Source of the DNA: Flavobacteriia bacterium
GTDB taxonomy: Bacteria; Bacteroidota; Bacteroidia; Flavobacteriales; Weeksellaceae
NCBI GenBank assembly: GCA_019455045.1
Contig: JACFND010000013.1
Span: forward strand, 1-56,142
Reading direction: 5' to 3'
Length of the DNA stretch: 56,142 bases
Shown here: piece after piece, positions 28,384 to 36,638 of the stretch
Layout: the number at the start of each line of letters is the position of its first letter
How positions within the stretch are numbered: position 1 is the stretch's first letter
The notes under the pieces: model-generated
What the model was told of the DNA's origin: nothing
What the model saw: the letters and a program-made list of their open reading frames with translations, nothing else
Databases searched by the model: none
Translations under genes and position numbers: made by a program

Positions 28384-29889
28384 ATGGGACTCAAATCTGC
28401 AGCCGCTAAGATTTTTTCAAAAATCAATTTCAAATACGAACAGAAATGGATTCAGAATCCTGTTGAGACCCAGCATAAAGTTTTTCAGCAGCTGATTTCT
28501 GAAGCAAAAAATACAGTTTTTGGAAAAGATCATCAATTTGAATCAATCAAAGATTACAATGATTTTAAAAATAAGGTTCCAGTTCGGGATTATGAAGGCC
28601 TGAAACCCTATATCGACCGGATCGTTGCAGGCGAACCGGATATTCTGTGGAAAGGAAAACCGATTTATTTTGCAAAAACTTCGGGTACGACTTCGGGTTC
28701 TAAATTTATTCCGATCACAAAAGAATCAATGCCGACACATATTCGTTCGGCAAGAAATGCATTGCTTGATTATATTCATCAGAAAGGAAATTCTGATTTT
28801 GTTTCCGGAAAAATGATTTTTCTTCAGGGAAGCCCCGAATTGGAAGAAAAAAACGGAATCAAAACCGGCAGACTTTCGGGAATTGTCGCTCATTATGTGC
28901 CGAAATATCTTCAGAAAAACAGACTGCCATCATTTGAAACCAACTGTATTGACGACTGGGAAACCAAAGTGGACAAAATCGTTGAAGAAACGATGAATGA
29001 AAATATGACACTGATCAGCGGGATTCCGCCCTGGCTGGTGATGTATTTTGAAAAACTGATTGAAAAATCCGGAAAAAATTCGGTTCGTGAAATCTTTCCA
29101 AATCTTGGTCTGCTGGTAACCGGCGGTGTCAATTACAATCCGTATCGCGAAAAAATGATTCATCTGATCGGTGATGATCCGGATGTGATTCAGACTTATC
29201 CGGCTTCTGAAGGATTTTTTGGTTATCAGGACAGAATCGGTGCGGATGATCTTCTTTTGCTGCTCGACAACGGGATTTTTTATGAATTTATTTCCGCCGA
29301 AGAATTTTTTGATGAAAATCCGAAAAGAATTTCGATTGAAGAAGTTGAAACCGACAAAGATTATGTGATGATCATCAGCACCACAGCCGGACTTTGGGCA
29401 TACAACATCGGTGACACGGTGAGATTTACAAGCCTGAAACCGTACAGAATCGTTGTCAGCGGACGGATCAAACATTATACATCGGCATTTGGTGAACATG
29501 TGATTGCACACGAAGTGGAACAGGCATTGGAACAGGCGCTTGAAACTTTTCCGGCCGAAATTTCAGAATTCACAATTGCACCTCAGGTCAATCCGACAGA
29601 AGGTCTGCCCTATCATGAATGGCTGATTGAGTTTTCGGAACTTCCCAATGATTTGGAAGAATTTTCAAAAGCAATCGACAGCAATCTCAGAAAATTAAAT
29701 ACTTATTATGACGATCTGATTTCGGGCAATGTGCTCAGGAGTCTTGTCATTACGCAGGTTTGCAAAAACGGATTCAATGATTATATGAAATCTTTGGGCA
29801 AATTGGGCGGTCAGAACAAAACAGCGAGACTGTCAAACGACCGGAAGATTGCGGATGAATTTTATAAATTGAATCTGATTCGGAAATGA
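28384..29889 (+). CDS. GH3-family acyl-adenylating enzyme
   Basis: A 501-residue protein of the GH3 (auxin-responsive promoter) family, which in plants adenylates a carboxylate and joins it to an amino acid. The ATP motif is YFAKTSGTTSGSKFIP (about 96-111). YPASEGFFGYQ (about 272-282) and YNIGDTVRF (about 340-348) are the other adenylation motifs. KHYTSAFGEHVIAHEVEQAL is the hinge and C-terminal region. The bacterial substrate is unknown. It follows the M23 gene by six bases, which may be coincidental clustering. Confidence 0.88.
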   Translation: MGLKSAAAKIFSKINFKYEQKWIQNPVETQHKVFQQLISEAKNTVFGKDHQFESIKDYNDFKNKVPVRDYEGLKPYIDRIVAGEPDILWKGKPIYFAKTSGTTSGSKFIPITKESMPTHIRSARNALLDYIHQKGNSDFVSGKMIFLQGSPELEEKNGIKTGRLSGIVAHYVPKYLQKNRLPSFETNCIDDWETKVDKIVEETMNENMTLISGIPPWLVMYFEKLIEKSGKNSVREIFPNLGLLVTGGVNYNPYREKMIHLIGDDPDVIQTYPASEGFFGYQDRIGADDLLLLLDNGIFYEFISAEEFFDENPKRISIEEVETDKDYVMIISTTAGLWAYNIGDTVRFTSLKPYRIVVSGRIKHYTSAFGEHVIAHEVEQALEQALETFPAEISEFTIAPQVNPTEGLPYHEWLIEFSELPNDLEEFSKAIDSNLRKLNTYYDDLISGNVLRSLVITQVCKNGFNDYMKSLGKLGGQNKTARLSNDRKIADEFYKLNLIRK

Positions 29890-29941
29890 TTGTTGTATAA
29901 TGTACAATGTATAATTCACGGCAAAAATTCAAAAAATAAAA

Positions 29942-29966
29942 AAATGCACCCAATCGGAATGCATTT
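29942..29966. terminator. Possible bidirectional terminator
   Basis: The stem AAATGCA / TGCATTT (29942-29948 and 29960-29966) has an 11-base loop. An A-run lies on the left and only a short T-run on the right. It is the only candidate between the convergent GH3-like and lipoprotein genes. Confidence 0.45.
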
Positions 29967-29991
29967 CAATATTGTTATTTTGATCTTCTAA

Positions 29992-30489
29992 TTAAAGTTC
30001 AACCGGATTTGAATCATCGATATTGAAGAAACTGATCACAGAATTGTAATCGCTGAGATCAACATTCGGATTTTTCCCAAAAGCTGCAGGAACCGCCACC
30101 ACTCTGAAAGTCTGATTGATGATGTATCCGCTGCCGGTCAGATCAAAGGTTCCGCCCGCATAAATTACAAAATCAAATTTTGAAAAATCAAAATTGTAAT
30201 CCACCTCATGACCGTCGTTCAGATAAAATGTAATCGGAATCTGCTGCCAAATCGGTGCGCCGTTGTTTGTATTTCCAATCTGTTTGTAGATCAGCAGCAC
30301 ATCCGAATCATAAAGCGGATTGTTGAAGGTTCTTGAAATCTGATACGAATCACCTGTCCATTCAAAATTTTGGTTTCTCAGTTCGTAAACAATTCCAATC
30401 GTATCGTTGTCAACATCGTCATCGCTTTTGCAGCCGGTCAGTCCGAAAGTGAGTGCGAATGTCATAATCAGTGGAAAAATTGTTTTCAT
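29992..30489 (-). CDS. Small lipoprotein, hypothetical
   Basis: A 165-residue exported protein. The signal peptide ends in the lipobox GLTGC (C20) followed by acidic KSDDDVDND, typical of Bacteroidetes lipoproteins sent to the surface. The rest is beta-rich (YELRNQNFEWTGDSYQISRT, WQQIPITFYLNDGHEVDYNF). It resembles a conserved flavobacterial lipoprotein type without known function. Monocistronic and leftward. Confidence 0.75.
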   Translation of the reverse strand: MKTIFPLIMTFALTFGLTGCKSDDDVDNDTIGIVYELRNQNFEWTGDSYQISRTFNNPLYDSDVLLIYKQIGNTNNGAPIWQQIPITFYLNDGHEVDYNFDFSKFDFVIYAGGTFDLTGSGYIINQTFRVVAVPAAFGKNPNVDLSDYNSVISFFNIDDSNPVEL

Positions 30490-30803
30490 AATAATAGATT
30501 TTTTTTAATTGATAATTCCGGTTATTCAAAACATATACCAAAATTCGGACTGCAATATCTGAAAATTCATCAAAACCAAGTCATAAAAGGATGCCAAATT
30601 AAAATTAAAGTTTTGGGGGAAAATTTAATTCCTTTTAATGATTTGAATTTTGGTGTTATTTTGATGGAGGATGGACTGTGTCCGACGCAAAAAAAGTCTA
30701 ATGTCTCACATCTCAAAGTCTAATGTCTAATGTCTAATCTGAAACTTTCTTTCCATTTTCAGATGAAAAAACTTTATGTATTTTTGTTCGTTATTTGAAA
30801 GCT
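30490..30803. repeat. Gap with GTCTAAT heptamer repeats
   Basis: About 310 bases without a gene. Tandem 7-base units GTCTAAT occur at 30718, 30725 and 30732, with another copy at 30696 and decayed copies between. The -7 box of the next gene follows at 30779. Similar heptamers, of different sequence, lie between korA and korB. Confidence 0.6.
30779..30786 (+). promoter_or_regulatory. -7 box of the DUF5686 gene
   Basis: TATTTTTG, an exact TAnnTTTG match, 17 bases before the ATG at 30804. No clear -33 element. Confidence 0.5.
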
Positions 30804-33248
30804 ATGTTCAAACCTTTATTTTTAGGTCTTCTCATATTTTCACAACTGCTGTGCGCGCAGACCAAAATCACCGTAATGGACGGGTTTATGGAAGATCAGC
30901 CGCTTCAGGGTGTGTTTGTAATCGACAATGAAAATCATGAATTGGGGCAGACCAATTCAAAAGGAATTTTTACGGCACCGGCGGGTGTTAATCATGTTAC
31001 GCTGGTTTTTGACGGTTATCAGGAAAAGAAACTGTATCTTTACGGAAAGGACATCATCGTGCAGCTTCAGCCGATTTCAATCGAACTCGAAACCACAGAA
31101 CTGGCCGGAAATGACGAAAAAGCAAGAGAAATCATCAGACAGGTGATCGTCAACCGGAAAAAGAACAGCATTGAGAATTTGAAAACCTACGAGTATAAGA
31201 GTTATTCAAAATTTCTGGTGACCGCATCCACCGATTCAATGCCTTATATCCTTTTCCCAAAAACAAAAAGCGATTCGAGTTACAACGATGTCCGCCGACT
31301 GCTCGAAAGCAGCCATCTGATGCTGGGCGAAAGAGCGATGGATCATAAATTTTCAGATAAATTCGGAATCAAAAACATTGTAAAGGCAACACGGATATCG
31401 GGCACCAAACTGCCGATGTATGAATTTGCGGCAATGCAGCCGATTTCAACCAATTTTAATGAGGACAAATTCAAATTCTTTTTCAGAGAATTTATCAATC
31501 CGATTTCAAATTCGGGGCTGAGGGAATACAGATACCGGATTGCCGGAACCGACACGGTGGAAGGAAAAGAAGTATACATGATAGCATTTTTTCCGATGAA
31601 TCAGACCAATCGGAAACAGAAAATCAAAGGTTATCTCTGGATCGAAAAGTCGAGCAAGGCGCTGGTCAGATTTTATGCAGAAAATCTTTCCGAAACCAAT
31701 GTTGCCGAACTCGAAATGGATTGGACTAATTTCAAAGGTTACTGGTTTCCGAAACAGCAGCGGCTCAGAATGGACGGCGGTGAAATCAGCTATCCGACCG
31801 TGAAAGATTCGATTTTGGCCGACGGTTCAACCAGACTGGACACCATTAAAAAGAAAGAAAAAGTCTGGCTGCATCTCACCTCTTCATTCAAGGACATTGA
31901 TTCGCCGGTTGATTTTAACCGAAAAGAATTCAAAGGATATTCAAATGAAATCGATCTGGAATCAATGGAAGATCCGGACAAGACGCTTGAAGCATACCGT
32001 GACAGCGAACTGACAAAAATGGAGGAAAACACCTATGTGAAGATTGATTCAATCGGTCAGAAATACAAGATGGACAAAAACATCAAACTGTTGAGAATCC
32101 TCAGCTCGGGCGGAAAATACGGAATCGGAAATTATGATCTGGATCTCACCCGGCTGGTCAATTACAACAGTTTTGAAGGTTTCAGGCTTGGTTTGGGCGG
32201 CAGTACAAACTATAAATTCAACAAAAATTTCTCACTCAACGGATATGGCGCATACGGATTGAAAGACAAGAAATTCAAGTATGGCGGCGGAATTGACGTT
32301 TTTGTGAACAAACCTTATTCCGGAAAAATTTTTGCGAATTATAAAAAAGATGTTGAACCTTCGGGTCGAAATTCTTTTGAACTCGAAAACAATTATCTGA
32401 AATATCTGACCAATAATTTTGTCAATATTTACAACGACGTTTATTACAGTTATCAGGAAGCAACCGTTGGTTATCAGCAGGATCTGTTTCAAAATCTGAC
32501 TTTCAGGATTTCTGGTATTTACAGCGAAAAAGAAGCAAAATTCAATTACCGTTATCAGGACAAGCGGCCGGATGAAAATTTTATTTCTTTCGATACCGAG
32601 CTTGCTTTGCGATGGGCGCCAAAAGAACAGATCGTAAGAACACCTTACGGCAAAGTCACCATCAGCAGCGGTCTACCGGTTTTCTATCTGACGGTGAGCC
32701 AGGGTCTGAATGTTTTCAATTCGGACTATACGCCTACAAAGATAAACTTTATGTACCGCGATATGTTCCGTACTTTTCTGGGCAGAACCAATATTCAGTT
32801 CAGAGCAGGCGCGGTTTATGGCGACACTCCGATTTTCAATCTTTTTGAAGCGATGGGTAACTCAAGATTCCATGACCGTACTTTCAAATATGTTGAACTC
32901 GCGGGTATGAACAACTTTGAAACCATGCGTCCGGGCGAATTTTATTCTGACCGTTATCTGATGTTCGGTATCACCCAAAAAATTGCAGGATTCAAATTTC
33001 TGGGTGCCGAAATCTTTCCGGATTTCATCTACAAAGCGGTTTACGGTGACATGAGACATCGAGACGATCATCAGGATTTCTCATTCAAAATCCCAAATAA
33101 AATTTATCAGGAAGCAGGTGTTGAAATGAATCAGATTTTCTTTGGAGTCCTCGGTGTGGGTGCTTATTACCGAATCGGAAATTATGCCTATGACGATTTC
33201 AAAAGAAATTTCCTGGTCAAATTGACTTTGAGACTGAGTTTCTTTTAG
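30804..33248 (+). CDS. DUF5686 outer-membrane protein with carboxypeptidase-like domain
   Basis: An 814-residue outer-membrane protein. A signal peptide (LFLGLLIFSQLLCAQ) is followed by a carboxypeptidase-regulatory-like beta-sandwich (about 20-100) and the DUF5686 region. Middle landmarks are TYEYKSYSKFLV, YEFAAMQPISTNF and KIKGYLWIEKSSKALVRFYAEN. The C-terminal half alternates aromatic and polar residues and ends KRNFLVKLTLRLSFF, an aromatic-terminated beta-barrel. The ATG at 30804 is preferred over a TTG nine bases upstream. Its role, perhaps transport or envelope structure, is unknown. It shares four bases with the next, convergent gene. Confidence 0.85.
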   Translation: MFKPLFLGLLIFSQLLCAQTKITVMDGFMEDQPLQGVFVIDNENHELGQTNSKGIFTAPAGVNHVTLVFDGYQEKKLYLYGKDIIVQLQPISIELETTELAGNDEKAREIIRQVIVNRKKNSIENLKTYEYKSYSKFLVTASTDSMPYILFPKTKSDSSYNDVRRLLESSHLMLGERAMDHKFSDKFGIKNIVKATRISGTKLPMYEFAAMQPISTNFNEDKFKFFFREFINPISNSGLREYRYRIAGTDTVEGKEVYMIAFFPMNQTNRKQKIKGYLWIEKSSKALVRFYAENLSETNVAELEMDWTNFKGYWFPKQQRLRMDGGEISYPTVKDSILADGSTRLDTIKKKEKVWLHLTSSFKDIDSPVDFNRKEFKGYSNEIDLESMEDPDKTLEAYRDSELTKMEENTYVKIDSIGQKYKMDKNIKLLRILSSGGKYGIGNYDLDLTRLVNYNSFEGFRLGLGGSTNYKFNKNFSLNGYGAYGLKDKKFKYGGGIDVFVNKPYSGKIFANYKKDVEPSGRNSFELENNYLKYLTNNFVNIYNDVYYSYQEATVGYQQDLFQNLTFRISGIYSEKEAKFNYRYQDKRPDENFISFDTELALRWAPKEQIVRTPYGKVTISSGLPVFYLTVSQGLNVFNSDYTPTKINFMYRDMFRTFLGRTNIQFRAGAVYGDTPIFNLFEAMGNSRFHDRTFKYVELAGMNNFETMRPGEFYSDRYLMFGITQKIAGFKFLGAEIFPDFIYKAVYGDMRHRDDHQDFSFKIPNKIYQEAGVEMNQIFFGVLGVGAYYRIGNYAYDDFKRNFLVKLTLRLSFF

Positions 33249-34078
33249 AAATTAAAAACCGCATTTGCAATCGCTTTGACAGCTTTTGACATCACTTCAA
33301 AATCGAGGGTTTCAATCGTGTCGCTGTTATTGTGATAATTTGGATTTTTCTCTTTTGAAGTCCCGAGCAGCATTACACCCGGATAGTCAAATTTCCAATA
33401 ATTCCGATGATCCGACGGACCGTTGTTTTTTGCATCATCCGCATAAGAAACCTTTCTGATGATGATTTCATCTGCTTCTCTCAGCAAAGCAGTCAGTTTT
33501 GAATTGAATGCTTCAAATTTTTTGATGCCCGAAACCACCAGGAAATTTTCATGATCTGCCGAACGGTTTTGCTTTTCACCGTAATAACCGATCATTTCAA
33601 TCGAAATCATACCGATGACTTCTTTTCCCGCTCGATAAACCGATTCCGAATGAACATAACTGCCCATCTCTTTTTTTCTGAAAAACGGAGGTTCCTCCAG
33701 ACAATAGGAAACAAAATCAATTCCGTATTCGGGCGCAATTCCGGATTCCGAAAACAGTCTTGCCAACTCGATCAAACCCGCCACGCCGCTTGCATTGTCG
33801 TCTGCGCCGGGCTGGTCTTTGTAAACATCATAATGCGCACCGACCACAAATCTGAGCTTTTGGTCGGGCAGATAAGATGCAATCACATTTTCATAAATAT
33901 TTCCGGCTGCTTCCCAAGTCTGAATTTCAGTCTGCAGACCGGTTTTTTCAAATTCATTTTTGATGTAAGCGGCTGCCTTTCTCAGACTTTCAATATTTTT
34001 ATAATTTCGAAAAGGAGCAATTGAAGTCAGAAATTCGACATCTTTATAAAGTCTTTTTTGGTCTGGCTGAAATTTCAT
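33245..34078 (-). CDS. M28-family metallopeptidase
   Basis: A 277-residue zinc peptidase. Metal and catalytic residues are H82 and D84 (GAHYDV), D93 in PGADDNASG, Glu128/129 in SYCLEEPPFF, the acidic pair region SIEMIGYYG and a late His in GPSDHRNYW. It has no signal peptide, unlike many M28 enzymes, so it should be cytoplasmic. It removes N-terminal amino acids. The stop overlaps the stop of the convergent DUF5686 gene. A 12-base gap to the dienelactone-hydrolase gene upstream suggests cotranscription. Confidence 0.9.
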   Translation of the reverse strand: MKFQPDQKRLYKDVEFLTSIAPFRNYKNIESLRKAAAYIKNEFEKTGLQTEIQTWEAAGNIYENVIASYLPDQKLRFVVGAHYDVYKDQPGADDNASGVAGLIELARLFSESGIAPEYGIDFVSYCLEEPPFFRKKEMGSYVHSESVYRAGKEVIGMISIEMIGYYGEKQNRSADHENFLVVSGIKKFEAFNSKLTALLREADEIIIRKVSYADDAKNNGPSDHRNYWKFDYPGVMLLGTSKEKNPNYHNNSDTIETLDFEVMSKAVKAIANAVFNF

Positions 34079-34090
34079 TCAATCAAAGCC

Positions 34091-34936
34091 TTATTTAAAA
34101 ATTTCTTCCAAAAAAGATTTCATTTCATTCCAGGAAGCTTCGTCCGCCTCTTTGTTGTATGCGACATTCATCCCGAATTTCTTTCCGACCTCGGTCGCTT
34201 CGGGATTTGTAAACGAGTGAACCGCATCCGGATAATTGATAAATTTAAAATCAACGCCGGCATTGTTCATTTCATCTTTGAATGACTGAATGTCTTCCGC
34301 CGAAATAAAGCTGTCAGCTTCACCGTTCAGAACCAGCATCGGGACAGCATTTGACGTTGCATTTACGCCGGTCGAAAGAGTTCCGTGAAAACTCACCACA
34401 CCTTTCAGCGGCTCGCCTTCTCTTGCAAAATTCAAAACCATCGCACCGCCAAAACAATAACCGATGGCAGTCAATTTGGAATCATCCGCTTCTTCCAGAG
34501 TCTTTGAATGATCGATAGCCGCTTCAAAAAGTTTTTTGGCAAAATCCGGATTTTCATAAATCGGTTTGGTCTGCTGCTGGGCTTTTTCGGGCGTATCAAC
34601 AAAACCGCCGTCGCCAAACATATCGACCACAACAGCTATATAACCCAATTCTGCAAGCTGATGAGCTCTGCTTTTTGCATAATCGGTGATTCCCCACCAT
34701 TCGGGCAAAATATAGACAACCGGGCGCTCGCCGCTGATCATTCCGTCATATGCCAGAAAAGATTTATAATTCTTTCCATCCACCGTATATTCGATATCTT
34801 TTGTCACGACCCTATCCTGATTTGTGTTTTCTGTAATTTCCTGCTGCTGATTTTCAGCGATTTGCACTTTTTCCTGTTTTCCGCACGAGATCAAAAAGCA
34901 AAAAGCAAATGCAAAGACTGTAATTCTGATTTTCAT
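34091..34936 (-). CDS. Dienelactone-hydrolase-family lipoprotein
   Basis: A 281-residue alpha/beta hydrolase. The signal peptide ends in the lipobox FLISC (C18). The catalytic triad is C161 in IGYCFGGAMV, D208 in NGEADSF and H240 in YPDAVHSF, with oxyanion-side PEWWGITDY (79-87). The Cys nucleophile is typical of dienelactone hydrolases. Being a lipoprotein, it acts in the periplasm or at the surface, unlike the cytosolic Pseudomonas enzyme. Substrate unknown. First gene of a two-gene leftward unit with the M28 peptidase. Confidence 0.88.
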   Translation of the reverse strand: MKIRITVFAFAFCFLISCGKQEKVQIAENQQQEITENTNQDRVVTKDIEYTVDGKNYKSFLAYDGMISGERPVVYILPEWWGITDYAKSRAHQLAELGYIAVVVDMFGDGGFVDTPEKAQQQTKPIYENPDFAKKLFEAAIDHSKTLEEADDSKLTAIGYCFGGAMVLNFAREGEPLKGVVSFHGTLSTGVNATSNAVPMLVLNGEADSFISAEDIQSFKDEMNNAGVDFKFINYPDAVHSFTNPEATEVGKKFGMNVAYNKEADEASWNEMKSFLEEIFK

Positions 34937-35079
34937 TTGAATTGAATTTAATGATTGTAAATTTAATGATTTCGGTTTTAAATTATTTTAAATTCAGAAA
35001 TCAAAAATGACAAAATACATCACTCAAAATAATGGGCTATTGATTTATCGGGCTTATTTTTATCCCAAATTAATAAAAT

Positions 35080-36345
35080 ATGATTCGGAATATTTTTCTA
35101 ATCTCATTTCTGCTGCTTTCGGTCGGTTTGTCTGCACAGATCGACAGTCTGACGATGGACATGAATTTCAAAACAAGGGCCGAAGGAAACAACGGTTATT
35201 CCACACTGATTCCGGAAGGAAAAAAGATGAAATCAAATGTGCTGTCGAGGGCGAGAATCGGAATGAATTTTTATTTTGACAAACTCGAACTTCGTGTTGC
35301 CGGACAGGATGCAAGGGTTTGGGGCGATACTTCAACAAGTTCTCAGAGTGAAAGCGTTTCGTTTTATGAAGCCTGGGCAAAATACAATTTTACAGAAAAT
35401 TTTTATCTGAAAGCAGGTCGTCAGGGCATCTCGTTTGACAACGGCCGACTGATCTGGGAAAGCGATTGGGGAATGGCCGGAAAGACATTTGATGCGCTTC
35501 GTCTCGGCTTCGATCTGAATGACGGATCGTCGATCGATGCGGTGGTTACTTACAACAGTCAGTCATCAAAGCGGGATGACAGTCTGGAGCATGAAGAATA
35601 TACGATTTTTGACGGCGGTGAAAGAACAAAGACAATGCAGTTGATTCATTATCAGAGTAATCAGGAAAATAATTTCAAATACTCTGCAATCCTGATGAAC
35701 AATGTGGTTCAGACCGATGACGGAAGCCACAATTCGATGACCACAGCCGGTTTGGGCCTGAAACATCAGTTCAGTTCGGTATTTGATATTTCTGCTTACG
35801 GTTATTATCAGTTTGGAAAGAATACTGAAGATCAGGACAAAAATGCTTATGATTTTGCACTGACGATGAACTATTCGCCGGTTTCAATTTGGAAAATGAC
35901 TTTGGGCGGCGAACTGGCTTCGGGAACCAAATATGATAAAGACTCAAAAAAGAACAATTCATTCAGTCCGGTTTATACCACCAGTCACACCTTTAGCGGT
36001 TATATGGATTATTTCTTTGCGCGCAATCATTTCAACGGTCCGGGTCTGATCGATCTGAATCTAAAAAACAAAATTGATTTGAACAAATTCGGAAATCTGT
36101 ATCTGGCGGTTCATTATTTTTCGGCTCATCAAAAATTCAGTCCCAATGAAGAAAAATATCTGGGAACCGAGCTGGATCTGGTTTATGGAAAACAGTTCGG
36201 GAAATATTTTCTGCTGAATTTCGGTTATTCACAGATGTTTGCATCAGACGGTCTGAAAGTGCTGAAAGGAGTTTCAAATCCAAAGGATTTTCAGAATTTT
36301 GTCTGGATCGGTTTGAGTTTTAATCCGAAGTTTAAGTTGTTGTAA
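35080..36345 (+). CDS. Outer-membrane porin, alginate-export-like
   Basis: A 421-residue beta-barrel protein. The signal peptide (IFLISFLLLSVGLSAQ) is followed by alternating beta-strands. FKTRAEGNNGYS, NVLSRARIGMNFYFDKLELR, YEAWAKYNFTENFYLKAGRQ and GISFDNGRLIWESDW match the alginate_exp/porin fold of Bacteroidetes. The C-terminus FVWIGLSFNPKFKLL is less aromatic than usual but ends in barrel strands. The substrate is unknown. Monocistronic, closed by the terminator at 36370. Confidence 0.8.
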   Translation: MIRNIFLISFLLLSVGLSAQIDSLTMDMNFKTRAEGNNGYSTLIPEGKKMKSNVLSRARIGMNFYFDKLELRVAGQDARVWGDTSTSSQSESVSFYEAWAKYNFTENFYLKAGRQGISFDNGRLIWESDWGMAGKTFDALRLGFDLNDGSSIDAVVTYNSQSSKRDDSLEHEEYTIFDGGERTKTMQLIHYQSNQENNFKYSAILMNNVVQTDDGSHNSMTTAGLGLKHQFSSVFDISAYGYYQFGKNTEDQDKNAYDFALTMNYSPVSIWKMTLGGELASGTKYDKDSKKNNSFSPVYTTSHTFSGYMDYFFARNHFNGPGLIDLNLKNKIDLNKFGNLYLAVHYFSAHQKFSPNEEKYLGTELDLVYGKQFGKYFLLNFGYSQMFASDGLKVLKGVSNPKDFQNFVWIGLSFNPKFKLL

Positions 36346-36369
36346 AAATCAATTATAAAAATAACTCGG

Positions 36370-36402
36370 CCGGTTTTGGAGAAATCTGAGACCGGTTTTT
36401 TT
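36370..36402 (+). terminator. Intrinsic terminator after the porin gene
   Basis: The stem CCGGT / ACCGG (36370-36374 and 36391-36395) encloses partly paired GGAG/CT and is followed by T8. Confidence 0.7.
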
Positions 36403-36430
36403 TGAATGAAATTCCTGAATTCATTGATTC

Positions 36431-36490
36431 ATTTTCGCCGAAGTTAATTTGAACTTATTTGAATCAAACTGAATGAATTAATGCGAAAAT
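36431..36490. repeat. Long-spaced inverted repeat
   Basis: ATTTTCGC (36431-36438) and GCGAAAAT (36483-36490), 44 bases apart, in the otherwise featureless gap before the FAD oxidoreductase gene. Between them lies the near-repeat TTTGAACTTATTTGAATC. Could be a regulator site or chance. Confidence 0.35.
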
Positions 36491-36638
36491 CCAAATGAGA
36501 GCTTCACAATCCGCTCTAATCGTCTTATTTATATTCATTTTATATTAAGGTGCAAACCGCTTTATTCGTTCCATATCTCAATACTTTATTTTTATATTTA
36601 TTGAGTTTAATTCATTTTATTTCAAAAAACCAGTTGTC

